From the NCBI GenBank assembly GCA_017540505.1, contig JAFYAW010000014.1, positions 1 to 64,000 on the forward strand: DNA of 64,000 nucleotides, read 5' to 3'. Shown piece after piece: positions 37,893-46,807 of this stretch. This stretch comes from Bacteroidales bacterium. Lineage in GTDB: Bacteria; Bacteroidota; Bacteroidia; Bacteroidales; WCHB1-69. The first letter of the stretch is position 1. Every line of letters starts with the position of its first letter. A model generated the notes under the pieces. The model was not told the DNA's origin and did no database searches. It was given only the letters and a program-made list of their open reading frames with translations. The translations under genes were made by a program, and so were the position numbers.

Positions 37893-38408
37893 CTACCAGT
37901 TGACAAAGGCCTTGTTGTAAATATCGTCCGTCAGTGCGTCGCAGATTTCCGAGATGAGGCCCGATTCCACGCTGCTCAGATTCTGCGTGCTAGAATAGTC
38001 CGAATACCGCGAAAATGTCTGGTCAAAGTTCTGGTTCTCGTCGAACTTGTTCACAAAACGGACCCTGACCGTAATTGTAAGCCGGTTCATGGCAGCGGTC
38101 TCATTGCCCTGGATGGCCACCGGCGATACCGAATAGTTGATAATCTCGCCTTCAATCTCATAATCTCCATGGTTGTTCACGATGGTCAATGGGGTCTGAC
38201 CCTGTATTTTATCCTTCAATGCCGTTGTAAAATACTGGCTCAGCGTCGGATTTACGAGGGAGGCGTTGTTGGGGAATGTGGCGATGGCAACGGTCTTCGC
38301 CCGCGGGTCGATAGTGCCGCCGGTCAGTGAGACCGACAAGCGGCAGCCGACGGCCAGACAGGCGGCCATCATCCATCCAAAAATCCATATCCTAGTTCTT
38401 TTCATCAT
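37893..38408 (-). CDS. lptE: LptE-family outer-membrane LPS assembly lipoprotein
   Basis: The 171-residue protein has a lipoprotein signal with AACLAVGC, predicting lipidation at Cys22. The body matches Bacteroidota LptE: KTVAIATFPNNASLVNPTLSQYFTTALKD, then GDYEIEGEIINYSVSPVAI, and a C-terminal helix ISEICDALTDDIYNKAFVNW. LptE plugs and supports the LptD barrel that inserts lipopolysaccharide into the outer membrane. The gene starts 3 bp after the sigma-54 activator gene. Confidence 0.88.
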   Translation of the reverse strand: MMKRTRIWIFGWMMAACLAVGCRLSVSLTGGTIDPRAKTVAIATFPNNASLVNPTLSQYFTTALKDKIQGQTPLTIVNNHGDYEIEGEIINYSVSPVAIQGNETAAMNRLTITVRVRFVNKFDENQNFDQTFSRYSDYSSTQNLSSVESGLISEICDALTDDIYNKAFVNW

Positions 38409-38411
38409 AAT

Positions 38412-39698
38412 CTACAATCCCAAATCCTTCAATCCGTATTCTTCAATTTTGCGATACAACGTGCGGTCGGAGATGCCCAACTCCTCGGCGGCCTGTTTCC
38501 GGTTTCCATGATGGCGGCGCAACGACCTTATGATCGCCTTTTTCTCAATGCCCGCCAAGGTCATTTCTTCAGCATCCTCCTGACTGACAGAGATTTCAGG
38601 AGCAGACACAGGCATACCGGCTTCGTCCACCTCCACCGAATCGTCGAACTCCGGTTCGGTCTCATCCGGCGAGTGCACGGGCCGGGTGATCTGGTAGGCT
38701 TGGTCGTTCGGCTCGATGGTCAGGTCCGGGAAGGAGTGTTCCGCATGGGCGGCCTTCTCGGGTGTGAAAGAACCTCCCGCCAAATGGTTGATCATAGCCT
38801 TCAGGTTCTTGATTTCCTGCTGGATGCCATAGAATTTCATAATGGTTTCCCGTTGGAACTGCTCATTCTTCTCCACATCGCTTTGGCGCAGCACAGGCAA
38901 GGTGGAGCCTGTAGGGGAGACGAGATACTGGGCAATCGTCTCACCATTGACGGTGCGCGAGCTCTCCATCAGGGAAATCTGCTCGGTCACATGCTTCAGC
39001 TGGCGCACGTTGCCCGGCCAGGTGTAGTTTGTCAGCTTCTCCACCGCATCGGAGGTAAGTTCCACCGGCGGGAAATGGTACTTGAAGGAGAAGTCGGCGG
39101 CGAACTTCATGAAAAGCGGATAGATATCGCCCTTGCGCTCGCGCAGGGCGGGCACATGGATAGGTACCGAGTTAAGGCGGTAGTAGAGGTCTTCGCGGAA
39201 CTTGCCTTTGGCGATGCGGTCGGCGATATCGACGTTGGTGGCGGCCACCACGCGCACGTTGGTGCGCAGCACCTCGGAGGCACCCACGCGGATGAACTCG
39301 CCGTTCTCAAGCACACGCAGCAGGCGGATCTGTGTCCCGAGGGGCAGGTCCGCGACCTCGTCCAAGAAGATGGTGCCGCCGTCGGCCTCCTCGAAATAGC
39401 CCTTGCGCATCCGGTCGGCACCGGTGAAAGCGCCCTTCTCATGACCGAACAGTTCGGAATCGATGGTACCCTCGGGGATAGCCCCGCAGTTCACGGCGAT
39501 ATACTTGCCGTGCTTGTGGGTGCTGTTGTCGTGAATGATGCGCGGGAAGTTCTCCTTCCCCACCCCACTCTCGCCGGTGATCAGCACCGAGAGGTCCGTG
39601 GCCGCGACCTGGACCGCGATGTTGATGGCATGGTCCAACGCCGCATCAAAGCCGATGATGCCGTAACGCTGCTTTATGGAATTCACGTCTATATTCAT
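38412..39698 (-). CDS. Sigma-54-dependent activator (AAA+ and Fis-type HTH, no sensor domain)
   Basis: The start is set at ATG 39698 (428 residues, MNIDVNSIKQRYG) because the longer frame begins within the promoter box at 39730-39737. The AAA+ domain begins almost at the N-terminus: Walker A GESGVGKENF, sigma-54 contact loop GHEKGAFTGADRM, Walker B GGTIFLDEVADLP, and the FREDLYYRLNSVPI and WPGNVRQLKH motifs. The C-terminus has a Fis-type helix-turn-helix (RRHHGNRKQAAEELGISDRTLYRKIEEYG). There is no receiver, GAF or PAS domain, so control must come from elsewhere or from expression level. It heads the lptE-TPR-secG operon. Confidence 0.92.
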   Translation of the reverse strand: MNIDVNSIKQRYGIIGFDAALDHAINIAVQVAATDLSVLITGESGVGKENFPRIIHDNSTHKHGKYIAVNCGAIPEGTIDSELFGHEKGAFTGADRMRKGYFEEADGGTIFLDEVADLPLGTQIRLLRVLENGEFIRVGASEVLRTNVRVVAATNVDIADRIAKGKFREDLYYRLNSVPIHVPALRERKGDIYPLFMKFAADFSFKYHFPPVELTSDAVEKLTNYTWPGNVRQLKHVTEQISLMESSRTVNGETIAQYLVSPTGSTLPVLRQSDVEKNEQFQRETIMKFYGIQQEIKNLKAMINHLAGGSFTPEKAAHAEHSFPDLTIEPNDQAYQITRPVHSPDETEPEFDDSVEVDEAGMPVSAPEISVSQEDAEEMTLAGIEKKAIIRSLRRHHGNRKQAAEELGISDRTLYRKIEEYGLKDLGL

Positions 39699-39729
39699 GT
39701 CGGAAGACAATACTACAAATAAAAGCGTG

Positions 39730-39737
39730 CAAAAGTA
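39730..39737 (-). promoter_or_regulatory. Bacteroidota -7 box of the sigma-54 activator operon
   Basis: The minus strand reads TACTTTTG, 31 bp upstream of the ATG at 39698. It excludes the apparent upstream TTG start and lies 47 bp from the divergent box at 39785. Confidence 0.65.
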
Positions 39738-39784
39738 CAAAAATTCTGTTTACTGGCATCGGTCCGCCGTTCGTTGATTTTTTG

Positions 39785-39792
39785 TATCTTTG
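39785..39792 (+). promoter_or_regulatory. Bacteroidota -7 box of the zinc metallopeptidase
   Basis: TATCTTTG lies 22 bp upstream of the ATG at 39815. Confidence 0.7.
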
Positions 39793-39814
39793 CACCCTCA
39801 AAAACACAAGTACC

Positions 39815-40507
39815 ATGCAACTATATTGGATTATCTTCATCGTTCTGATGATTTTCAGCTTTATTGTGAGCAGGACGCTCAACAAACGTATTGAAACCTA
39901 CTCCAAGATACCCCTCACCAGCGGTCTCACGGGCCGAGAGGTGGCGGAGAAGATGCTGCACGACCATGGCATCTACGATGTGCGCGTCATCAGCACGCCG
40001 GGCCGCCTCACCGACCATTACAATCCGGCGGACAAGACCGTCAACCTGAGCGAGAACGTATATAGCGGGCACGATATCGCCGCTGCCGCCGTGGCCGCCC
40101 ACGAGTGCGGGCACGCGGTGCAGCACGCCACCGCCTACCAATGGCTCAACATGCGCTCCAAGATGGTACCCATGGTCCAGTTCGGCTCCAAATGGTCGCA
40201 ATGGATCCTGCTGGCCGGCATCGTGCTGATCAGCATCTCCACCGTCATCGGAACACCCATCCTCTTTATCGGCATCGTGCTGTTCGCCCTCACCACCCTA
40301 TTCTCTCTCATCACCCTCCCCGTGGAGTACAACGCCTCGCAACGGGCCATCGCCTGGCTGGACGAGACAGGCATCACCACCGGCGAGGAGACGACGAAGG
40401 CCAAAGACGCCCTCAAATGGGCCGCCCGCACCTACCTCATCGCCGCCCTCTCCTCCCTCGCCACCCTGCTCTACTATATTGCTATTTTTATGGGAAGAAG
40501 AGACTGA
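39815..40507 (+). CDS. Neutral zinc metallopeptidase, YugP family membrane protein
   Basis: The start is set at ATG 39815 (230 residues, MQLYWIIFIVLMIFSF), since an apparent earlier TTG start overlaps the promoter box. An N-terminal transmembrane helix is followed by a domain with the zinc motif HECGH at residues 96-100 within AAHECGHAVQHATAYQWL. Two more hydrophobic segments (WILLAGIVLISISTVIG; ILFIGIVLFALTTLFSLIT) and EYNASQRAIAWLDE, which may supply the third zinc ligand, follow. A final helix ends the protein. These traits define the YugP/DUF2268-unrelated family of membrane zinc peptidases of unknown substrate. It is monocistronic by appearance. Confidence 0.85.
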   Translation: MQLYWIIFIVLMIFSFIVSRTLNKRIETYSKIPLTSGLTGREVAEKMLHDHGIYDVRVISTPGRLTDHYNPADKTVNLSENVYSGHDIAAAAVAAHECGHAVQHATAYQWLNMRSKMVPMVQFGSKWSQWILLAGIVLISISTVIGTPILFIGIVLFALTTLFSLITLPVEYNASQRAIAWLDETGITTGEETTKAKDALKWAARTYLIAALSSLATLLYYIAIFMGRRD

Positions 40508-40634
40508 AAACAATTACAATTAACAATTAATAATTAATGTTTTTTACTTTTATCTTTTCAACTTTATAAGCTTTACAAAACTTACGTACATTACGAACAT
40601 TATAAACATCAACCTTACAAACACTCATTCACTC

Positions 40635-41765
40635 ATGACAAATATCCGACAGATTTCATTTATCGTTTTGCTGACCGTATGGGGCTGCATGACCGCCCAC
40701 AGCCAGAAGAACGTGATACCACTGCCCCTCGACAGCGGCACTACCCTCAAAGGCAACACACTATGCTACCTTCTGCCCACCACCGCCCTCAAGGTGACCG
40801 TGGATATCACCAAGGTGCGCGAACTCAAAGGCTACTATGCCGAATACGCCCAGAGCCTGCTGGGCCTTACCAACGTCATCTCCGAGAACAAGACCTTCTT
40901 CAAGGTCAACGATGTGCACATTGAGCCCGTGGAGGTTCCGGATTTCAACCACGCCTACATCGTGCAGCTTTCCGGCCAGCAGATGAAGGACGACGTGCTC
41001 ACCAAAACCGCCAATAACAAGGCGATGACCTGCGCCCTGTCGAAGGAGGTGCAGCCCTACCTCACCTACTCCGAGCCCATCCCGAACTTCTTCAAGAACT
41101 ACTCCGACCTCTCCTATTCCGAAATGGAAGATTCCTTTGTGGAAACCAAGATCATCGACGGCATCGTGACGCAGGTGCCGGCCAACCGGACCAAGATCGT
41201 ATCCAAGACCAACAGCCAGAAGGCCCAGGAGGCTGCCGATGCCATCAGCAAGAGCCGGAAAGACCAGTACAGTCTGGCCTCCGGCGAGCAGGAAACGCCC
41301 TACTCCGCCGAAACTATCGAGGCCATGCTGCAGGAGCTCCGCCAATGGGAGGAGAACTACCTCTCCCTGTTTACAGGTCTGGTACTGGAAGACATTATCA
41401 CCTACACATTCTACGTCATTCCTGAGGAGGGAGCCGTCAACGTGCCGCTGTTCGCCTGCAGCCAGACGGAAGGATTCTCCACGGAAAACATCGCCAACAA
41501 CCCCAACACATACAGCCTCAACCTGAAGCCCGCCTTCCCCTCCGACGGGATTGAACAGGCTTTAACCGACAGCAAACCGGAGAAGAAATCGAAAAAGAGC
41601 GGCTACCGCTTCCGCAAAGCCATGCCGGTGGCCGTTTCCCTGCATCAAGGACAGAAAAACCTCCACGACTTCGGCGTCTTCAACATGCGCCAGTTCGGAC
41701 GCATACAAACGCTCCCTACGGGCCAGAACAAGGAAGGCATCCAACAATTCGGATTCATTTTCTAA
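40635..41765 (+). CDS. DUF4831-type secreted protein
   Basis: The 376-residue protein has a signal peptide (IVLLTVWGCMTAHSQ). The region KGNTLCYLLPTTALKVTVDI near the N-terminus, then YYAEYAQSLLGL, and DIITYTFYVIPEEGAVNVPLF are typical of the Bacteroidota DUF4831 family. There is a central helical segment rich in Lys/Gln/Ala, and the protein ends with a basic region (KPEKKSKKSGYRFRKA) and GIQQFGFIF. Function is unknown. It is followed by a lipoprotein and a radical SAM gene at 12 bp and then an overlap, likely one operon. Confidence 0.8.
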   Translation: MTNIRQISFIVLLTVWGCMTAHSQKNVIPLPLDSGTTLKGNTLCYLLPTTALKVTVDITKVRELKGYYAEYAQSLLGLTNVISENKTFFKVNDVHIEPVEVPDFNHAYIVQLSGQQMKDDVLTKTANNKAMTCALSKEVQPYLTYSEPIPNFFKNYSDLSYSEMEDSFVETKIIDGIVTQVPANRTKIVSKTNSQKAQEAADAISKSRKDQYSLASGEQETPYSAETIEAMLQELRQWEENYLSLFTGLVLEDIITYTFYVIPEEGAVNVPLFACSQTEGFSTENIANNPNTYSLNLKPAFPSDGIEQALTDSKPEKKSKKSGYRFRKAMPVAVSLHQGQKNLHDFGVFNMRQFGRIQTLPTGQNKEGIQQFGFIF

Positions 41766-41777
41766 CAGATAAACACC

Positions 41778-42293
41778 ATGCAAAAAATCCTTCCCATCAT
41801 ACTGGCCGCGAGCATTTTACTATTGGCAGGCTGTCATAAGAAAAGCGAAGAGGAAAAACTCAAAGATGCTATGAAGCAGTGTGCCACCGAATATCTCAAA
41901 AACGACGGCATCACAGCATACGATTCACTACGGGTAGATTGCGTGGATACAGTCACCGAGATGGGCTACGCCAAGCTCAATTCCGAGCTGCTGGCTCAGA
42001 TGGCTGAGGCATACTTAGCCATGTACGAGGAGGCCGTCAACGATGACGATATAGCCAAAGTGGATGCCATCTCCCGGTATCTCAATGAGACAAACCGTAC
42101 AAAAGCTGACTTTGACGACCTCATGGAGTCCGGCGACCTCAAGTCTGACGGCATCCTACTGTTCATGGTGACAGGGGTTTATTACCATGGCGGTCAGGCA
42201 GAAGAACTGATGTTCCTAGTGCAACCGGACAAAAAGACGCTGCACACACTGGACCCGTTCGGCGACAACCTGCTGTACCGGGAGGATTCCTAA
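41778..42293 (+). CDS. Small putative lipoprotein
   Basis: The 171-residue product has a lipoprotein signal (ASILLLAGC, Cys19) followed by a Lys/Glu-rich stretch HKKSEEEKLKDAMKQC. The rest is mixed helical with no family I recognise. Its stop codon overlaps the radical SAM start (TAATG), so the two are probably translated together. It is likely anchored in the cell envelope; no function is proposed. Confidence 0.7.
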   Translation: MQKILPIILAASILLLAGCHKKSEEEKLKDAMKQCATEYLKNDGITAYDSLRVDCVDTVTEMGYAKLNSELLAQMAEAYLAMYEEAVNDDDIAKVDAISRYLNETNRTKADFDDLMESGDLKSDGILLFMVTGVYYHGGQAEELMFLVQPDKKTLHTLDPFGDNLLYREDS

Positions 42294-43234
42294 TGTATCC
42301 CTGGGGTGACGAGCGGCGGTTCAACAGCTACAACCGGTTTCTGAAGCGGCGGTTCGGCGGACGCATCCAGAAGCTCACCTTGGATGCGGGCTTCAGTTGT
42401 CCCAACCGTGACGGCACCGTCAGCATCGGCGGTTGCACCTACTGCCGCAATGACGCCTTTAACCCCACCTACTGCAATCCCAGCAAGAGCATCCGACAGC
42501 AAATTGACGAAGGCATCCGCTTCCATCACCGTCCCAGCGTTGAGCCGGCGGGCTATTTTGCCTATTTCCAAGCCTTTTCCAACACTTACGCCCCACTCTC
42601 CCGCCTGCGGGAACTGTATGAGGAGGCCGCAGCCCATCCCCGCGTGCGCGGGCTCATCATCGCCACCCGTCCCGACTGCCTTGAGGAACCGCTTTTGGAG
42701 TACCTGCAGGAGCTTCAAGAACGCCTATATGTGACGCTGGAAATCGGCATGGAGAGCTGCTGCGACGAGACCCTGCGGCGGATCAATCGCGGGCACGACG
42801 TGGCGTGCGCGGTGCGCGCCATCGAGCAGGCGGCGGCACACCATATCCCCGTATGCACGCACCTCATCTTCGGATTGCCCGGCGAGCGGCCCGAACACTG
42901 GTTGGAGGACTTGGCCCTCATCAACAGGCTTCCGCTGCAAAGCATCAAGTTCCACCAGCTGCAGATCATCCGGGACACCGTCATGGAGGCGGAATACCGC
43001 CAGCATCCGGACGATTTTTTCGCCCTGCCGTTTGACACATACGTTTCTTTCATCGCCGATTACGTGGAGCGACTTTCGCCGGACATCGTCATCGAACGTT
43101 TCGCCGCCGAGGTACCGCCACGCTTTCTATGCACGACCGGCTGGGGCGGCATCCGTTACGACCAGGTGGTATGCGCCATCGAGCGGGAACTGGCATCACG
43201 GGAGAGCTGGCAGGGACGGTTTCAGAAATTCTGA
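42293..43234 (+). CDS. Radical SAM protein, YhcC/TIGR01212 family
   Basis: The 313-residue protein starts WGDERRFNSYNRFLKRRFGGRIQK-like, followed by LDAGFSCPNRDGTVSIGGC and TYC, so the cluster cysteines are Cys36, Cys48 and Cys51 in the unusual C-x11-C-x2-C spacing of this family. Other family segments are FAYFQAFSNTYAPL, IATRPDCLEE, LEIGMESCCDETLRRINRGH, and HLIFGLPGE. The reaction is not well established; family members have been associated with tRNA modification, which I treat as uncertain. It overlaps the preceding lipoprotein by one base. Confidence 0.88.
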   Translation: MYPWGDERRFNSYNRFLKRRFGGRIQKLTLDAGFSCPNRDGTVSIGGCTYCRNDAFNPTYCNPSKSIRQQIDEGIRFHHRPSVEPAGYFAYFQAFSNTYAPLSRLRELYEEAAAHPRVRGLIIATRPDCLEEPLLEYLQELQERLYVTLEIGMESCCDETLRRINRGHDVACAVRAIEQAAAHHIPVCTHLIFGLPGERPEHWLEDLALINRLPLQSIKFHQLQIIRDTVMEAEYRQHPDDFFALPFDTYVSFIADYVERLSPDIVIERFAAEVPPRFLCTTGWGGIRYDQVVCAIERELASRESWQGRFQKF

Positions 43235-43275
43235 CGACATTATGAAAAAGCATACGAACCCATTGTTTTTTTGAG

Positions 43276-43283
43276 TATCTTTG
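43276..43283 (+). promoter_or_regulatory. Bacteroidota -7 box of pepD
   Basis: TATCTTTG lies 53 bp upstream of the pepD ATG. Confidence 0.65.
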
Positions 43284-43336
43284 CGGCTGCATTTAAAACG
43301 AATGTAAATTATTACAAATCATAAAATCCCATCCTT

Positions 43337-44812
43337 ATGAATGAAGAAATGCTAAATCTCAAACCCTCGAAGGTTTTCTATTATTTCAATGAAATCACCA
43401 AGATACCGCGTCCCTCCAAAAAGGAGACACTGATATCGGAATGGCTGGTCAAGACCGGCAACGCCTTAGGGCTACCCACCAAGCGCGACAAGGTTGGCAA
43501 CGTGCTGATTTCCAAGCCCGCCACCCCTGGCAAGGAGAACGTGACCCCGGTCATCTTCCAAGCCCACATGGACATGGTCTGCGAGAAGAATAACGACACC
43601 GATTTCGACTTTGAAAAAGACGGCATCCAAACCTACATCGATGGCGAATGGCTGAAGGCCAAGGGCACGACCTTAGGGGCAGACGACGGCATCGGCATGG
43701 CACTGGCACTGGCACTCCTCGACGACCCCGAACTGCAGCATGGTCCCATCGAATGCCTGTTCACCATTGATGAAGAGACAGGGTTGAGCGGAGCCAAGGC
43801 CCTGGAAGCCGGCTTCATGAACGGCAAGATGCTCATCAACCTCGACTCCGAAGACGAAGGACAGTTCTTCATCGGGTGCGCCGGCGGCAAAGACACAGTG
43901 GCCACGCTGAACTGCGATTACGAGAAAGTTGAGGAGCTGGAAAAAGAGGCCCAAGACACCTATAAGTTCTACAAAATCACCGTGAAAGGGTTGCAGGGCG
44001 GCCATTCCGGCGACGATATCAACAAGGGCCGCGGCAATGCTGTCAAGCTGCTCACCCGCCTGCTGTGGAACAGCTACTGCGACTATGACGCACGGGTGGC
44101 CGACATCCAGGCTGGCAACCTCCGCAACGCCATCGCCCGCGAAGGGTTTGCCGTGGTGGCCGTCCCGTCCGTGAATGCGGAATCCTTCGAGGCATACGCA
44201 CACGAGATGGACAACACCTACAAGAGCGAGTTCCACACCACCGACGCCGGCGTGACCGTCACCCTCGAGCCCGCTGAAGCTGTGGCCGACGTGCTGGAAG
44301 AGACGTTCCAAATCGATTTGCTCAACGCCCTGTTAGTGTGCCCGCACGGTGTACAGGCCATGTCACAGGACATTCCGGGCTTCGTGGAGACATCCACCAA
44401 CCTGGCGTCCGTGAAGAAGACTGGAGACGAAATTATCATCACTACCAGCCAGCGAAGCTCGGTGGAAACGCGCAAGCAGGCCATCGTGGACAAGGTGTCC
44501 ACCACCTTCTGGATGATTGGTGCCGATGTGGTGTCAGGCGACGGCTATCCCGGATGGAATCCCAACCCCGATTCTGAAGTGCTGCGCGTGCTGGTGGATG
44601 CCTACCATAACCTGTTCCACAAAGAGCCGCAGGTGCTGGCCATCCATGCCGGCCTCGAGTGCGGTCTCTTCTCCGAAAAGTACCCCGATCTGGACATGGT
44701 CTCCATCGGACCCACCCTGCGCGGTGTGCACTCCCCGGATGAGAAACTGGAAATCAAGACAGTACAAATGTGCTGGGACCTTCTCGTCGAATTTTTCAGA
44801 CTGCTGAAGTAA
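43337..44812 (+). CDS. pepD: Aminoacyl-histidine dipeptidase (PepD, M20 family)
   Basis: The 491-residue metallopeptidase has NEITKIPRPSKKE at the N-terminus, AHMDMVCEKN with a zinc-binding histidine, GADDGIGMALALAL with the bridging aspartate, TIDEETGLSGAKAL with the general-base glutamates, LINLDSEDEG, GGHSGDDINKGRGNA, and the final histidine in RGVHSPDEKLEI. These match cytosolic PepD, which splits dipeptides such as carnosine-like Xaa-His. It is a single-gene unit with a promoter and a clear terminator. Confidence 0.94.
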   Translation: MNEEMLNLKPSKVFYYFNEITKIPRPSKKETLISEWLVKTGNALGLPTKRDKVGNVLISKPATPGKENVTPVIFQAHMDMVCEKNNDTDFDFEKDGIQTYIDGEWLKAKGTTLGADDGIGMALALALLDDPELQHGPIECLFTIDEETGLSGAKALEAGFMNGKMLINLDSEDEGQFFIGCAGGKDTVATLNCDYEKVEELEKEAQDTYKFYKITVKGLQGGHSGDDINKGRGNAVKLLTRLLWNSYCDYDARVADIQAGNLRNAIAREGFAVVAVPSVNAESFEAYAHEMDNTYKSEFHTTDAGVTVTLEPAEAVADVLEETFQIDLLNALLVCPHGVQAMSQDIPGFVETSTNLASVKKTGDEIIITTSQRSSVETRKQAIVDKVSTTFWMIGADVVSGDGYPGWNPNPDSEVLRVLVDAYHNLFHKEPQVLAIHAGLECGLFSEKYPDLDMVSIGPTLRGVHSPDEKLEIKTVQMCWDLLVEFFRLLK

Positions 44813-44851
44813 ACCCTAACGCATTTACACATACTATTCATACTTCTTTAT

Positions 44852-44886
44852 CGGTGCCTGTCAGTAAATGTCAGGCACCGTTTTTA
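44852..44886 (+). terminator. Rho-independent terminator of pepD
   Basis: CGGTGCCTG and CAGGCACCG form a 9-bp stem with an eleven-base loop, followed by five T. Confidence 0.9.
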
Positions 44887-44918
44887 TACTATTATTCACT
44901 ACCTACCCGAAAATATCG

Positions 44919-44926
44919 TATTTTTG
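44919..44926 (+). promoter_or_regulatory. Bacteroidota -7 box of argS
   Basis: TATTTTTG lies 21 bp upstream of the argS ATG. It includes the TTG that would otherwise look like an earlier start. Confidence 0.7.
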
Positions 44927-44947
44927 CCGTCGCAAAATCAAGACCCC

Positions 44948-46738
44948 ATGATATTAGAACAGACACTGGCAGAAGCCCTGCAACGCGCCTTACAAGACCT
45001 TTACCAGCTGGAGATTCCGGCGACACGCAACCTGATCCAACCCACCCGCAAGGAGTTTGACGGCGATTTCACCATCGTGGTATTCCCGTATGTGAAAGCC
45101 GCCCGCAAAGCCCCCGACATGGTGGCACGCGAAATCGGGGACAAGCTCTGCGCCGAAGTGGGCTTCATCACCGGATACAATGTGGTGAAAGGCTACCTCA
45201 ACCTCTCCATTTCCAACGGTTTCTGGTCGCAGTATCTGAATGAACATTATAAAGAAAATGCTTACGGGTGTTTCCCCGTGCGGGAAGAGGACCCCGTTTT
45301 AATTGAATACTCATCGCCCAACACAAACAAGCCGCTGCATCTGGGCCATGTGCGCAACAACCTGCTGGGCCATTCCGTCTCCCATATCCTCATGGCTTGC
45401 GGCTGTCCCGTGAAGCAGGTGAACCTGGTGAACGACCGCGGCATCCACATCTGCAAATCGATGGTGGCCTGGCTACGCTACGGCAACGGGGAAACACCAG
45501 AATCGTCCGGCATGAAGGGCGACCACCTTGTAGGCAAATATTACGTGGTCTTCGACCAACATTATAAAGCGGAGCAGAAAAGTCTGATTGAACAAGGTCT
45601 CAGCGAGGTAGAAGCCGCCGAACAGGCACCCATTTTATTGGAAGCCAGAGAGATGCTCCGCAAATGGGAAGCCAACGATCCGGTCGTGCGCCAGCTGTGG
45701 AGTCAGATGAACCAATGGGTGTATGCCGGTTTCGACATCACCTACACCCGCCTTGGCATCCACTTTGACAAAACCTATTACGAATCCGAAACTTACCTGC
45801 TGGGCAAAGTCCTCGTGCAAGAAGGTCTGGACAAAGGTGTCTTCTACCGGCACGACGACGGCTCCGTCCGCGTCAACCTGACGGATGAGGGCCTGGACGA
45901 GAAAGTGCTGCTCCGCAAAGACGGCACTTCCGTCTATATGACGCAGGATTTGGGCACCGCCCAACTCCGTTATGAAGAATTCCACCCGCAAAAGATGATC
46001 TACGTGGTGGGCAACGAGCAGAACTACCATTTCGACGTGCTGAAATTGGTTTTGGGCAAAAAATTGTGCAAGGAGTTTGGTAACAGCATCCATCATCTCT
46101 CCTACGGCATGGTGGAACTGCCCAGCGGCAAGATGAAGTCCCGCGAGGGCACCGTGGTGGACGCCGACGACCTGATGGACTCCATGCACGAGGAGGCCCG
46201 CCAGAGCACCGAAGCCCTCGGCAAGTTCGACTTCTCGCCCGAAGAGGCCGACAATCTCTATGAAATGATCGGTTTGGGTGCGCTGAAATACTTCATCCTG
46301 AAGGTGGACCCGACCAAGAACATGCTTTTCAATCCCGCCGAGTCCATTGACTTCAACGGCAACACGGCACCCTTCATCCAATATACGCACGCCCGCATCC
46401 GCTCGCTGCTGCGCAAGGCCGCCGAGCAGGGCGTGGACGTGAACGCCCCCCTCCCCAACCAGACCGTCATGACGGATTTGGAACGGAACCTCATCAAGAC
46501 GCTTTATCAGTACCCGCAGACTGTGCTGGCCGCCGGCGAGAGTTTCAGTCCCGCCCTGATAGCCAATTACATATACGCCTTGGCGAAAGAGTTCAACCAC
46601 TTCTACCAGGACACGCCCGTCATGCGGGAGCAGGATGCTGCCCTTCGGCTGTTGCGCCTGAAGATGTGCTGTTTTGTCGCCATCACCATCCGCAACGGCA
46701 TGGAACTGCTCGGCATCCAGGTGCCGGAACGGATGTAA
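44948..46738 (+). CDS. argS: Arginyl-tRNA synthetase
   Basis: The start is ATG 44948 (596 residues, MILEQTLAEAL); a TTG eight codons upstream lies inside the promoter box. The N-terminal Add-1 domain leads into the class I core with the HIGH motif as HLGH in SPNTNKPLHLGHVRNN, and the KMSKS equivalent SGKMKSREGTVV, the usual relaxed form in ArgRS. The C-terminal helical anticodon-binding domain contains NTAPFIQYTHARIRSLLRK and FNHFYQDTPV. It charges tRNA-Arg in the cytosol. Confidence 0.96.
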   Translation: MILEQTLAEALQRALQDLYQLEIPATRNLIQPTRKEFDGDFTIVVFPYVKAARKAPDMVAREIGDKLCAEVGFITGYNVVKGYLNLSISNGFWSQYLNEHYKENAYGCFPVREEDPVLIEYSSPNTNKPLHLGHVRNNLLGHSVSHILMACGCPVKQVNLVNDRGIHICKSMVAWLRYGNGETPESSGMKGDHLVGKYYVVFDQHYKAEQKSLIEQGLSEVEAAEQAPILLEAREMLRKWEANDPVVRQLWSQMNQWVYAGFDITYTRLGIHFDKTYYESETYLLGKVLVQEGLDKGVFYRHDDGSVRVNLTDEGLDEKVLLRKDGTSVYMTQDLGTAQLRYEEFHPQKMIYVVGNEQNYHFDVLKLVLGKKLCKEFGNSIHHLSYGMVELPSGKMKSREGTVVDADDLMDSMHEEARQSTEALGKFDFSPEEADNLYEMIGLGALKYFILKVDPTKNMLFNPAESIDFNGNTAPFIQYTHARIRSLLRKAAEQGVDVNAPLPNQTVMTDLERNLIKTLYQYPQTVLAAGESFSPALIANYIYALAKEFNHFYQDTPVMREQDAALRLLRLKMCCFVAITIRNGMELLGIQVPERM

Positions 46739-46765
46739 AAAATGTTTTAGAAACGAATTTTATGC

Positions 46766-46773
46766 TATCTTTG
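46766..46773 (+). promoter_or_regulatory. Bacteroidota -7 box of the M48 peptidase gene
   Basis: TATCTTTG lies 34 bp upstream of the ATG at 46808. Confidence 0.7.
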
Positions 46774-46807
46774 CGGCTCAAAGTTTTTCATCACAAATTA
46801 AAGCCGT

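Noticed and set aside
44924..44947. Upstream TTG start for argS, and similar ones for the metallopeptidase (39782), sigma-54 activator (39740), phosphopantetheinyl transferase (50553) and ORF6N gene (51345)
   Set aside because: Each TTG is part of, or immediately next to, the TAnnTTTG promoter box, so it would lie upstream of or at the transcription start. The next in-frame ATG fits the protein family in every case.
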